From assembly GCA_028753945.1 (NCBI GenBank), contig JAPNXP010000002.1:5084001-5148000 (forward strand): a stretch of DNA of 64,000 nt, in the 5' to 3' direction. The notes under the pieces are model-generated. The model searched no databases, was not told the origin of the DNA, and was given only the letters and a program-made list of their open reading frames with translations. Every line of letters starts with the position of its first letter. Within the stretch, counting starts at the first letter, position 1. Origin of the DNA: Hexactinellida sp. DTS-2022 (Eukaryota > Porifera > Hexactinellida). This document shows, in pieces, positions 12,053-22,674 of the stretch. The position numbers were made by a program, and so were the translations under genes.

Positions 12053-13309
12053 CACTTCCGGCCCGTAGGAATGGGATACTGGACAGTTGGTGTATTGCAA
12101 CCGCAGTCCACTTTGGTTTGACTATAATTATGAACATTTCTCTAATATAACACCACAATTTATCTAGCCCTCACAGACAGGGAGAGAGAGAGACTCTCCA
12201 CTTAGTATATTGCATGTCCTAGTCCACTTTGGTTTGACTCTAATTAGGATTATTTATCTAATATAAACCCACAATTTAACTTGCAAGACGAAGAGGGAGA
12301 CAGGGAGACTGTCCACTTAGTATATTGCCTGTCCTAGTCCACTTTGGTTTGACTCTAATGATGAATATTTATCTAATATAAACCCACAATTTAACTAACA
12401 CTACGGCCAGTGAGATATGGACTGTCCACTTAGTAGAATGGTTATCCTGCCCCCACTTTGGTTCGAACCTAATACTCCATATTTGTCTAATATAAAACAC
12501 AATTTATCTAGGCCTCACGGACAGGGAGAGAGGGAGACTGTCCAGTTAGTATATTGCCTGTCCTAATACACTTTGGTTTGACTCTAATTATGATTATTTC
12601 TCTAATATAAACCCACAATTTAACTAGCACGACGAACAGGGAGAGAGGGAGACTGTCCACTTCGTATATTTCCTGTCCTAGTCCACTTTGTTTTGAATCT
12701 AATACTCCATATTTCTCTAATATAACACCACAATTATCTAGCCCTTACAGACAGGGAGAGAGGGAGACTGTCCACTTAGTATATAGCCTGTCCTAGTCCA
12801 CTTTGATTTTAATCTAATACTCCATATTTCTCTAATATAACACCACAATTATCTAGCCCTTACAGACAGGGAGAGAGGGAGACTGTCCACTTAGTATATA
12901 GCCTGTCCTAGTCCACTTTGATTTTAATCTAATACTGCATATTTGTCGAATATCAACACACAATTTCATTAGTCCTTACGAAGTGGGAGAGAGGGAGACT
13001 GTCCACTTTGTATATTGCCTGTCCTAGTCCACTTTGGTTTTACTCTAATTATGATTATTTATCAAATATAAACCTAAAGTTTAACTAGCACTACGGCCAG
13101 TGAGAGATGGAGACTGTCCACTTAGTATATTGGTTATCGTGTCCCACTTTGGTTTGAACCTAATACTGCATATTTGTCTAATATAAACACACATTTTATC
13201 TATCTTACGGCCAAGGAGATTGGGAGAGTGTCCACTTAGTATATTGCTTGTCCTAGTTCACTTTGGTTTGACTATAATTGGGTGTATTTATGTAATATAG
13301 AACCACACT
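12053..13309. repeat. ~115-bp satellite array, segment 4
   Basis: About 11 monomers. Two adjacent monomers around 12715-12935 are almost identical to each other (CCATATTTCTCTAATATAAC followed by CACAATTATCTAGCCC), indicating a recent local duplication. Confidence 0.92.
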
Positions 13310-13313
13310 TCAA

Positions 13314-14051
13314 GGCTTCGCGTCCCCTTCGATAGGCTGCACGACCCCTAACAAAAAATTTCTGTTTATTATTGATTAATCTTATTCAACATATTAGCTA
13401 TATTATTGTAACAGAGAGCTTGTCTCTATCTATCCTACTTTTCTTATTTCAGCAATTATTGTGTAATTGGAACCAAAATGCTTCTATGAGAAAACAATAT
13501 TGAAATCAAATCAGTTGATTTTTATACATCGTAGCTCTATTTGTTGAAATGCGTTGATTTGAAGTCGATTTGAGCCTATACTAATTTAGTCCATATTAGT
13601 TTACATTGCGTGACAGACTTCGATTAGCGATATAATCTTTGAAACCAATAGGAATGCTCGAGTAATTTCGAAATGTCATGATAATCAAAAAATTCCTACT
13701 AGTCACTCCCGTAGTATTGAAAGTAAATATGAATTCAACTAAGGGAGTCTGTCACGCAATGTGAAATAGTATGGACTAAGTTAGTATAGGCTCAAATCAA
13801 CTTCAAATCAACGCATTTCAAAAAATAGTGCATTGATCTATACTATTCGCCTGATTTGAGTTCAATATTGTTTTCTCATAGAAGCCTTTTGGTTCCAATT
13901 ACACAATAATTGTTGAAATAAGAAAAGTAGGATAGCTAGAGACTAGCTCTCTGTTACAATAATATAGCTAATATGTTAAATTAGATTAAGCAATATTAAA
14001 CAGAATATTTTTGCTAGGGGTCCTATGCCAGAATCTCAGGGACGGGAAGCC
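13314..14051. mobile_element. Fold-back element W1 (738 bp, long inverted arms)
   Basis: Left end GGCTTCGCGTCC...ACCCCTAACAAAAAAT pairs with right end ...TTTTTGCTAGGGGTCC...GACGGGAAGCC. The complementarity continues for about 300 bp per arm, for example ATTGTGTAATTGGAACCAAA on the left and its near complement on the right. The flanks are TCAA and TTAG, probably a worn TTAA. It is related to W2 at 23961, which has exact TTAA flanks and a shared ACCCCTAA block. It is inserted in the satellite. Confidence 0.75.
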
Positions 14052-14055
14052 TTAG

Positions 14056-14787
14056 TATATTGCTTGTCCTAGTTCACTTTGGTTTGACTATAATTAGGTG
14101 TATTTATGTAATATAGAACCACACTTCAACATGCACTTCCGGCCCGTAGGAGGGGGATACTGGACAGTTGATAGATTGCAACCACAGTCGACTTTGGTTT
14201 GACTCTAATTATGAACATTTCTCTAATATAACACCACAATTTATCTAGCCCTTACAGACAGGGAGAGAGAGAGACTCTCCACTTAGTATATTGAAGGTCC
14301 TAGTCCACTTTGGTTTGATTCTAATTATGATTATTTATCTAATATAAACCCACAATTTAACTAGCACGACGAACAGGGAGAGAGGGAGACTGTCCACTTA
14401 GTACTATATTGCCTGTCCTAGTCCACTTTGTTTTGAATCTAATACTGCATATTTGTCGAATATGTACACACAATTTCTCTAGCCCTTACGGGTGGGAGAG
14501 AGGGAGACTGTCCACCTAGTATATTGCCTGTCCTAGTCCACTTTGGTTTGACTCCAATTATGATTATATATCTAATATAAACCCACAATTTAACTAGCAC
14601 TACGGCCAGTGATGGCGATTGTCCACTTAGTATATTGCTTATCGTGTCCCACTTTGGTTTGAATCTAATACTGGATATATTTGTCTAATATAAACACACA
14701 ATTTATCTAGCCCATACGGATAGGGAGAGAGGGAGACTCTCCACTTAGTATATTGCATGTCCTGGTCCACCTTGGTTTGACTCTAAT
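14056..14787. repeat. ~115-bp satellite array, last segment
   Basis: About six monomers follow W1. The array stops abruptly after GGTTTGACTCTAATC at about 14787 and gives way to unique AT-rich sequence. Confidence 0.92.
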
Positions 14788-15023
14788 CTATATATTAATA
14801 GAGGAGCAGAGGGAATACTATCGGCTGAAAAAACAGAAACTTTTTGAAAAAAACAACTAAAAATAATTGTGAAAATAGAATAATAAACTTCCCAAAAGTA
14901 AAGCAAGTACTACTAGATATATAATACAATGTTCTAAATAAGCACCAGCGTCTCAGGGTCAATAAAATAAAATTCTTATAAGCTAAGGCTAATCAATATC
15001 AGCAAAGAATTATAGTCTCAGCC

Positions 15024-15803
15024 ATGGCTTACTATATATACGGCTGTGTATGTTCCCCGCCTTCAAACAAGATGGCCAGTTTTAAATTTCATTCAAAGTT
15101 AAAACATGCCTTCTATTGTTGTTTATTGGATTGTATATGGGGTAATCAAACATTGTGAATCCATTGGAACCACTTTTGAGAATCTCTGATCTGTGGTTAA
15201 GCTATTTAGGCGCCATTTAATGATGACACCACAAATATACAAAAAATATACAATTCTAGTCTAAAGAACTACAAGAAAATGAAAATAATTTGCTAATATA
15301 CATAGAATACATTTTCCGAATATGTAATGAGAATGGATATATATAAACCAGCAATTATATACGTTTTATGGACAAAAATAGTAAGTTGTAATTCGGATAA
15401 TACTTGTATTTTGGCATGTGGTTGCTTTATAATTAAAAGAAAATTAGAATGTCGCCATTTTGTAATTTAGTAGCCTTTGGGGTATGAAATATATTCCTAT
15501 TTTAGTATTCCTATTATAAAATTATTAGAAAGTAGGAAGTAACTGAAATTTATGATTTTTACAAAAAATTCATTTCCCAAAAATTGTTACCATCATCATT
15601 AAATGGCGCCTAAATAGTTTAACCACAAATCTGAGATTCTCAAAAGTGGTTTCAATGGATTCACAATGGTTGATTACCACACATACAACCTAAATAACCA
15701 CAATAGAAGGCTTTGTTTAGCTTTGAATGAAATTTAAAACTGGCCGTAATGTTTGAATGCTAAGTCGGGACCATACACAGCCGTATACTATATAGTAAGC
15801 CAT
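15024..15803. mobile_element. Fold-back element of about 780 bp
   Basis: The left arm begins ATGGCTTACTATATATACGG and the right arm ends with the complement CGTATACTATATAGTAAGCCAT. The arms continue through AGATGGCCAGTTTTAAATTT, GAGAATCTC and TAGGCGCCATTTAATGATGA, each with its complement on the right (to about 15588). The ~350-bp loop has no gene. Family unknown. The arms are imperfect, so it is not recent. Confidence 0.7.
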
Positions 15804-15893
15804 ATTTCAGCCAGGACTTTACCCAGCTATTTTTGGAATGGCACTTTTTGAAGCATACTAAATCTCCCCGGCACCCAAAATTAACTGTTCATG

Positions 15894-16202
15894 CAGGAGT
15901 TTATCTAGAAATTACTTGACAGGCACTTTATTATAGAGGTAATTTTTTTTTAGACACACAAAAGGTGTTAGCCATAATACATGATCGGTATAATTCAATG
16001 ATGCGGCAATATTTGAAGGAGGTAAATTTGTTTATGCAGAATTTCTGGCCAGACTCCCAGCATCGAATTAAGTGCCAACCCGGCACCTAAATTAAGTTCC
16101 GACATGGCACCTAAATCGAATTAAAATGCAGGCACCCTGGGTCCTCGGCCGATGCTGGAATGGCACCTATGGGTGCCTGTCCGGCACATAGATAAACCCC
16201 TG
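15894..16202. mobile_element. Small MITE with CAGG(A/G)GTTTATCTA ends
   Basis: CAGGAGTTTATCTAG at the left is matched by TAGATAAACCCCTG at the right. The interior has repeated GGCACCTAAATT and CAGGCACC blocks. No clear target duplication is visible. hAT-like CAG...CTG ends are possible. Confidence 0.5.
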
Positions 16203-16491
16203 GTCTAAGCTTACCCATTGTTTTACTCTAGAACAGTTATACATAGTGAATGATAACACCGTCTCTTAAATTTAGATTTACAATATTTTTTTTATTTTTT
16301 ATTTTTTAAATTTCGCTAATGTTAAATTCCTATACCCTAGTGGGTTTGCTCCAACATTTCCCAAGAAGTGTATTTACAAGATATCAATTTGAATCTTTAT
16401 CTATCGTGTAGTTCATGAATAGATCTGTAATTTTATGATTGTGTAATCTCTATCAATTTTTTTTTTTATAAATGTTAAAAAAAGATTTAGG
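16203..16491. other. AT-rich intergenic sequence
   Basis: Homopolymer A and T runs and no recognisable gene or element. Confidence 0.4.
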
Positions 16492-16632
16492 ACAAAAACC
16501 CCCCCCTTTTCTTGGATTTTCATGGAATTTCGTCCGATTAGGTCATAAAATGTGAAGAATGCATCGAAAAGCTTATACAACCCGACAAATCACAGATCTA
16601 CTAATAAACTATACGAGAGAAAAGGATTTAAC
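16492..16632 (+). repeat. Interspersed repeat M, copy 1
   Basis: About 140 bp (ACAAAAACCCCC... TTAGGTCATAAAATGTGAAG ...GAGAGAAAAGGATTTAA) are repeated with high similarity at 61111-61247. Neither copy has terminal repeats, so it is probably a fragment of a larger element. The similarity stops at the same GGATTTAA on both sides. At 61248 palindromic element S2 follows. Confidence 0.7.
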
Positions 16633-16916
16633 TTGATATCTGTTATACAAACTTCTGGGTGAATGTTGGCGCAAACTCACTTTGTCCGTTTTATTGATTT
16701 TTTGAAAAATTTCGTCTAATTGTAGTTAATATTAATATATTACACAAATATACCAAAAACCTTTTTTCTAGACGGATTTTCGAGATTTTCTTTTTGGATC
16801 AATATACTACATATATAGAAGTAGTGCTTAATGCAATAAACTATAAAATGTTTTTATTTTAGTTTCTAAATATTACTTTTATTTTCTGAAATTGATTAGC
16901 CTTATATCAACTTAGT

Positions 16917-17049
16917 AGGTTACTTAAGTTTTGTACTTAAGTACACACTTAAATCTCGGTGAATACCAATCTTAGTGAATACGACTTAAGTACGTACTTA
17001 CTACTTAAGTACTAATTACGTGCTTAACTTCTTAGTGAATACGGGCCCA
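16917..17049. repeat. MITE end with GTATTCACTAAG and ACTTAAGTAC repeats
   Basis: On the minus strand it begins GGGCCCGTATTCACTAAG. The phrase GTATTCAC(T/C)(A/G)AG recurs three times, interleaved with ACTTAAGTAC palindromes (several within 100 bp). Only one end is recognisable. Such sub-terminal repeats are usual for non-autonomous DNA transposons. Confidence 0.45.
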
Positions 17050-17451
17050 GTTGATGTGGCTGTGATTATACTAAAGATGTAAATTTTCATAATGCCTCCA
17101 TTGAAACACTGCTTTCGACCAGGCATCTTTACTTCAATAATCGGAACACATTTTCAAATCTACGAGCCCTTCGGTCTCGGTCGCTTTGCGACGGATCGGT
17201 GCCGCTATGCGTCCTTACTCTTCACTAAACTAATTGGGGATCGTGTCACTCACGTTTTCTCGAAATATTCGAACAGATATTGATTTATGGCGACCAATTC
17301 GTTAGCAATGCGGGTCACTGGCTAGTTTTTATAATTAGAAACATCCTTCTAACTTTTCCACATAATAATACTTTATTGTTGATTTCTATTCTGGAATATT
17401 CGGATATATTTCTTAAGTTAATTTGTTCTCCTAACTTTGGTATTTAGAATA

Positions 17452-17537
17452 CAGTCACCTCGGGGCCATGGTAGTTTGACACGATTAAGCGGAGAATTCT
17501 ATTAACTGTGTCTCTATTTAGCGGAGTACATATACTG
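17452..17537. mobile_element. Palindromic mini-MITE K1 (about 85 bp, TA-flanked)
   Basis: CAGTCACCTCGGGGCCAT...GATTAAGCGG...TATTTAGCGGAGTAC...ACTG. It has the same layout as K3 at 24682, where the two halves (CCGCTTAATAGAGCCACC and GGTGGCTCTATTAAGCGG) are nearly perfect complements. TA flanks suggest a Tc1/mariner/pogo-type target duplication. Confidence 0.65.
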
Positions 17538-17784
17538 GACGTATATTTAGTATATACTTGGTCAAACTTAGGGCTAGGGCACTCTGTAAATTCCTGATTG
17601 TCGGACAATTCATTTTAGAAGCGAATTTTTTCAATTATTGATCAACCCTCTGAAGATGGATCATATGTTACACCTGAAGTTATTTTGGCACTTTCGGATA
17701 CTTATTATTGGTGTTGTAAGCTTTCTAGGGCTGCGCCTGAGAATATTTCCGAATTTCAGCAAAAAAGAGGTTATAAAATTCTGC

Positions 17785-19060
17785 ACTGCCCTATATTGTG
17801 TCCCAAATTCGAAAAGTTCGTAATCTACAGCTAAAATAAAAAGGTTCACGTCAAAAGTTCAGGAATTTGTCAAAAATTGGCAAATTAGGTGCATAAAAGA
17901 GGATGAAGACTATGCCAGTACCGGGTGATCATATTTACTGTGAAGTCCTCAAGTCCCACAAGTATACAATAATATATTATATATATTTGGAAATAGTATT
18001 TGCGCACAAAATGAGACGTTAAACGACACGATCCAATAATTATTCGTTTTCCCCTCAGAAGGGGGCAAAAAATCTCACATTTCACACCTGTTGATATTTC
18101 AGAAACGTTTTGAGATAAAATGATTACAGTAATACCTCGTTTACGCGGTTTTTTTTACGCGTTTTCGTTTTACGCGGAACAATTTTTTATGACCAAAACT
18201 TTTTTTACGCGATCCTAAACTCGTTTTACGCGGTTTATCTATGATTTTCATGCAAATAATTCTATTTTTTATGGATATTTTCTATAATTTTTATGATTTA
18301 CTGGTAACAAAGCGATTCTACATTTACAAAAAAACAAAAAAATGATGATTTAGAGATAGTAGATAGTTAGGGATATGTATTTGTCGTATAGTAAGTTCAT
18401 CCAAATATATTATTGGTCAAATGAATACATATTTGCTTCACTATTCACACTAGAGATACTCGGTTGTGGGAGGTACCCGAAGGTGTAGGGTTGCGGTGTG
18501 AAGTGAAATTTAATTCCCTTCACAACACAATTCCCTTTCTGTGGGAATTCCCGAGTATTCTCACAAGTTGGTTTCTATCTGGATTCCCATAGGTTAAAAT
18601 AATTTCAATTCTAATCCATATTGGAAATCCCATGGGAATTCCAAAGGGATTAACATACACACGGAAGCCTTGGCTATCTGAGAGGTCCGGATGTTGGATT
18701 ATTGAATGTTTAAACACTAGGTAATCATAATTTTATTCGATGTTGATAATATTTGGAAACGCATCTACTGGTTGAATATGTGTAACTATGAGAATGAACC
18801 GTTTTTTTTACGCGATTTCGTTTTACGCGGGGTTTTCAAGGAACGCATCTACCGCGTAAAAAGAGGGATACCTGTTTAGCCATTAGAAAATAATGTAAAT
18901 ACCTGACTTTCTATAAGTATTAAATACATTTTAGGTCCCTAGGTGTCATAATTTTCAACATGACCATATATGGTAATTTTGATGTGACCAATTTTGATGA
19001 CGAAGCAAATTTTCTAATTCTTGATATATGGACAGCAGATACTAGCTCTTAAATCATCAA
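17785..19060 (+). repeat. Interspersed repeat Q, copy 1 (interrupted by a pogo-like MITE)
   Basis: Sequence 17785-18126 plus 18877-19060 matches the inverse of 47560-48325. Shared blocks include CGACACGATCCAATAATTAT, TTTTGCCCC-type sequence around CCCCTCAGAAGGGGGCAAAA, CACACCTGTTGATATTTC and CAACATGACCATATATGGTA. The insertion at 18127-18876 is absent from the other copy. No ends or coding frame are recognised, so it may be a piece of a retrotransposon 3' region. Confidence 0.7.
18127..18876. mobile_element. pogo/Tigger-like MITE (750 bp, TA target)
   Basis: Left end CAGTAATACCTCGTTTACGC, right end ...GCGTAAAAAGAGGGATACCTG, with several internal TTTTTTACGCG / TTCGTTTTACGCGG blocks near both ends. 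Repeat Q copy 2 gives the empty site (AAAATGATCATAGCCATT, read on the opposite strand), and here TA lies on both sides (18125-18126, 18877-18878). The ATACCTCGTTTACGCGG style of end is typical of pogo/Tigger elements. No transposase remains inside. Confidence 0.75.
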
Positions 19061-19439
19061 ACCTCAATATGTGCATTGACGCATGAATTGTAGGTTACAT
19101 TTTTGTTATTGCCTGGCTCAGATTTAATGCGAAAATTAAAAAAAATTCTAGAGACATGCAACACATTCTGTTTTATAACGTGACAAAATTGTTTGACGAT
19201 TGAATCAAAAATGTAAGAGCTAAATCAAAATTAGTTCGTACGTGACGTCACAAACCCATAAACCGGTATACGTGTGTCTCATTGTATGTTGTGTCATCAT
19301 CTAAAATTGTGGGCGAATCGAATAAAAACTGAAAGAGTTATTGCCAAATATGTGCGTTTATGACGTCATAATCCCGATATTTCGCTTAGAAAACCAATAA
19401 ATCGTTGTCGCAGTACAAAATTATCCCTGTATACCAATT

Positions 19440-19525
19440 TTCAGATTTCTAGGACTCGTAGTCTTTCCAATTAATTCTGGACAAACACACACACACACAA
19501 ACACACAACAATTCCTCTTTTAATA
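19440..19525 (+). repeat. Possible non-LTR/SINE 3' tail with CA-rich run
   Basis: ATTTCTAGGACTCGTAGTCT, then TTCTGGACAAACACACACAC, then TTTAATATAGG. The same order (CAAATTCAAG/AGCTCTTACCC, TCCGAACAAACAAAC, TTTAATATATAAGATA) occurs at 21406-21510, and a shortened form at 30185-30250. This layout resembles short tails of RTE-type LINEs and their SINEs. I infer this from general form, not from a match. Confidence 0.35.
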
Positions 19526-19745
19526 TAGGCTAAGTGTCCCCAGTAAATCCTGTTTTCCGATTGCTCCCTCAGCCCCTTACATGTTTTTATTATTGTATAA
19601 GCTATCTTTGAATAAAAAAGAAATCGTGTCTAGCTCTTATACTTTTCGAGTTACAGAATTATTTGTCAAACTGGAACTATTGTATAAATGTATGTATTTA
19701 TATGTAATCAGTGATTTCATAATAAAAGTATACATTTCGCCTTAA

Positions 19746-20454
19746 GGCTCGACCCACACCTTCAGAGAAATTAAACCACTTCCAATTAATTAGGTTTTAT
19801 TGCTTATTTCGATAGGTCTATATGTTGTGTATATTCCCTGAAAATATAATCCAGAAATATTGAATACTTTAGGAGATATGGAACTGAAACCAAAAGATCG
19901 CAACATTAATGTCCGAATTTTCGAAATGTTTTCGAGAATCAAAACCTCTCCAACATGTACACGCGTGCAGAAAAAATCTAATAAGTTATTGATGATCTGA
20001 GAAAAATGCATTATTTATATAGTATTGTTACTCAACCTTCACCTAAAAACAAGGCTTCAAATACTTCAATAGAAGTGTTATAAGAATTTGAATCAAAAAA
20101 ATGCAAAATAATCATGAATCATTGCCTTGGTTTCACTATACTGACTACAAATTTTCTCGTAAGCATGAAATTGCAGAATATTTTAGGTGAAGGTGTAACA
20201 CTAGTATATGTATTGAATAAATAAAGCTTAATCAGCACTTGAACTAGTGTGGTTAGTTTGAAAAAATGCTTACCGTAAATTCAGTCATGTATAGGAATTT
20301 AATATTACGCATTATGGAACTATAATCAATCACTCGAGCGAATATTATTCGAATTCAATTTTGATTGCGGATTTATGTAGCTTATAGATATGGCTAAAAC
20401 TGATATAGGTTTGGATTTGAAGGGGACGTTATTAGTGAAGGTGTGGGTCGAGCC
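19746..20454 (+). mobile_element. MITE V1 (709 bp, TTAA-flanked, GGCTCGACC ends)
   Basis: The ends GGCTCGACCCACACCTTC and GAAGGTGTGGGTCGAGCC are perfect complements, with TTAA outside (19742-19745, 20455-20458). The interior matches V2 at 50697-52144 in reverse orientation, for example GTTATAAGAATTTGAAT, GAACTATAATCAATCACTCG and GCGAATATTATTCGAA. It is inserted just three bases beyond the stop codon of the Myb-like ORF of the Harbinger element. No gene inside. Confidence 0.88.
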
Positions 20455-20705
20455 TTAAGGCTAATTGTGCTGAGAAAACCTCCATTTGTTTGCAGAGAAC
20501 CTCTTGCTGTAGAGGAAGTAGATCAGAGGCTGATAATGACCTCCCTGAAGATTTTTCGGCGCTCCTCTTACGTTTGCGCGTACGTATTCCAACAATTGAA
20601 CTATTTTTACAAGAACTTCTGGTGCGTCGAGGTTCATGGAACTTGATACATTAACAAGTACTTCAGGTAGGGAATTTGATGGTCCTTCGAACAAGTCTAT
20701 ACTAT

Positions 20706-20850
20706 CAGGGACGTCGCCACGGGGGGGGGCATAGGGGGGCAATGCCCCCCCTGGTAGAAATCCTCGCCCCGGGGCAATGCCCCCCCTGGTAAAATTTCGT
20801 GCCCCGGGACATACCCCCCTGCTAAATTATTGCCAAATAACGTTGTATGT

Positions 20851-20902
<52 letters not shown>

Positions 20903-21641
20903 GTATACAAGCGCGCTTCGCTTGCTTTCGCTGCGCGGCTGCAGAAAGCACTCCTCTGGTGCCTCATATATCCCAACCAACAAATAACAGAAGTAACGTT
21001 TGTAAATTCCTTATAACGTCTACATCTAAACAACAAATATATACACATGGGTTGTTAACAACATCATATTTGGAATCAGCATACTTAATTACTCCATATA
21101 TAGTCGTTGGAAGTAAGCGGCCACGACCCTTTAAAACATGTAAATTACAAATAATTGATTGGATTTATTATTTTTCTCTCGCACAATTAAATTGCAGTTT
21201 CAGATTGGCATTTTATAATGCACACTTAACAAATGTTAGAGACACTAAATCAATTTATACTAATTGAATGCTAGCTGCTAATCCATACTGTGCCACGCTC
21301 GAATTTAATTGGCTAAAGTTTTTGTTACCTTTTGAGATTGAAGATGTGAATATTTTTCTTAGATATTAGAACTTGTTTCTAGATACGTAGTTACCCACCT
21401 TCCTGCCAAAATTCAAGTCTGTAGCTCTTACCCAGTTTCTCAATCAATTCCGAACAAACAAACAACAAACAAAAAAACAAACCATTTAGATTTAATATAT
21501 AAGATAGAAACTTGATAATTTCATATTATAATCGACTCTCGTTGATACGAATTTTGTGAGTGGGGGGGGGGGGGAGGGGGGGCATGCCCCCCCTGGTAAT
21601 TTGCCGCCCCCCCTAGATGAAAAATCCTGGCGACGTCCCTG
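20706..21641 (+). mobile_element. hAT MITE R1 (936 bp) inserted in the Myb-like ORF
   Basis: Ends CAGGGACGTCGCCA and TGGCGACGTCCCTG, with TATACTAT / TATACTAC as an 8-bp target duplication (20698-20705, 21642-21649; 7 of 8). Next to each end is a G-run/C-run block around GGGGGGCATGCCCCCC-type palindromes. Inside are an ATT microsatellite, CGCGCTTCGCTTGCTTTCGC, ATATTTGGAATCAGCATAC, and a SINE-like tail near 21440-21510. A truncated inverted copy is R2 (45665-46310). Long frames through the ATT run (poly-Leu, poly-Tyr, poly-Asn) are artefacts. Confidence 0.88.
20855..20901. repeat. (ATT)n microsatellite, about 15 units
   Basis: Uninterrupted ATT repeat inside R1. The copy in R2 has only about six AAT units (46146-46165), so the run has changed length since the copies separated. 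Confidence 0.95.
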
Positions 21642-22300
21642 TATACTACCCTTAATTCCACTAAATGCTGGTGTACCCTCTAGCATATCTGTTACCCTCT
21701 CCGTTGAAGTGGTTGACAAGTCTTTGTCAGCAGAAAGAATAAGTATATCCTCGTCATTTATCTCTCCAACTGCATTTGGTCCTCCTCCTGTCTGTCTTGA
21801 TTTTCGACGACTACTATCCACATGAGACTTTGCAGCTCCCTTGAGATTATTCCATTTTTTCTTCGAGTCTTTAACACCTCTATTGTTGCCATGGATCGAG
21901 TTAACCTTTCCTACCATATCACTCCACAGTGATTTCTTCTTCCTGTTGAGGTCAGCGCAGTGCCCAGTACCTCTGAGTAAAAGATCAGCGGATTGAATTG
22001 CGTCAATGGGTGTATACTCTTCCTCTTTGGACCAGTTACCTTTTCGAGGTTTTTCCATTTTCTTTAGCTGAAGTTCAAATATTCACTTTAATTTATACTT
22101 TGCAATAACAACAGCCGATGCAGTTGTACTCGACGATATTTCTCAAGCACGCAAATCGCAGGTAATTCAATGATAATATTATTTTTAAAGTTAAAAGAAT
22201 AAAGCAAGCTAATACAATAGCATTCCATACATATTATGCTATGCTATTACATCCCATGTTGCATTACATCCCTAACTAAATTCAAATGCGTTTAGACCTA

Positions 22301-22382
22301 GAGTCACCTCGGGACAGGGTTAATTTGACCCAATTAAACGGTGAAATCTATTAACAGTGGCTCTATTAAGCGGATAATACTG
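22301..22382. mobile_element. Palindromic mini-MITE K2 between the two Harbinger ORFs
   Basis: GAGTCACCTCGGGACAGGG, then GACCCAATTAAACGG, then GTGGCTCTATTAAGCGG and ACTG, with TA on both sides. Same family as 17452, 24682 and about 40991. Confidence 0.65.
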
Positions 22383-22529
22383 TATTAACAATATTATATG
22401 TCAATATACAATACTGTTATTGAAATATTAGCTGAAATAATGAATGGAGAATTGATCTCTATAATGTTTGGCAGCCATATGGCCAGTATCCTCAACAGGG
22501 TATATTATAAGCTCATTTTTTAATTCCTA

Positions 22530-22668
22530 GCCCATTTTTTTATTCCTATTTTCATTTTTTACTCCCTTGAATAGTGAGTTTTTATCGTCTGATATCCATT
22601 TCAAGATTCCATTTCTACCGAAAATCCATTTTTTTATTCCACGAAAACAATAAAAAACATTTTTTTAT
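22530..22668. repeat. Short tandem repeat of CATTTTTTTATTCC
   Basis: About five irregular copies of CATTTTTTTATTCC or close variants lie just downstream of the Harbinger transposase stop on the minus strand. It may be part of the transposon's intergenic region. Confidence 0.6.
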
Positions 22669-22674
22669 TCCTTA

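Larger units (their letters stand above)
20461..22058 (-). pseudogene. Harbinger-associated Myb/SANT-like DNA-binding protein, split by a hAT insertion
   Basis: The minus-strand ORF starts at 22058 with MEKPRKGNWSKEEEYTPIDA. It has the layout of the Myb/SANT-like domain found in PIF/Harbinger second proteins and NAIF1: a GNWSKEEE start, a central KKSLWSDMVGKVN helix, VKDSKKKWNNLK, and the hallmark TGGGP. The acidic NDEDILILSADKD follows. At codon ATA (21642-21644) hAT element R1 (20706-21641) interrupts. After removing R1 and one 8-bp target duplication, the frame continues without a shift as SIDLFEGPSN and ends at TAG (20461-20463), a 217-codon ORF. In Harbinger elements this protein binds element DNA and assists the transposase, whose ORF lies upstream on the same strand. 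Apart from R1 the reading frame is clean, unlike its transposase partner. MADF or other SANT-type proteins are less likely because of TGGGP. Confidence 0.85.

Noticed and set aside
3847-14787. CRISPR array or prokaryotic repeat
   Set aside because: Units of about 115 bp are contiguous without unique spacers, and the context is a eukaryotic transposon-rich region.
20777-21267. Overlapping frames rich in Leu, Tyr or Asn
   Set aside because: They are translations of the ATT microsatellite and flanks inside hAT MITE R1. They change with frame and have no domain.
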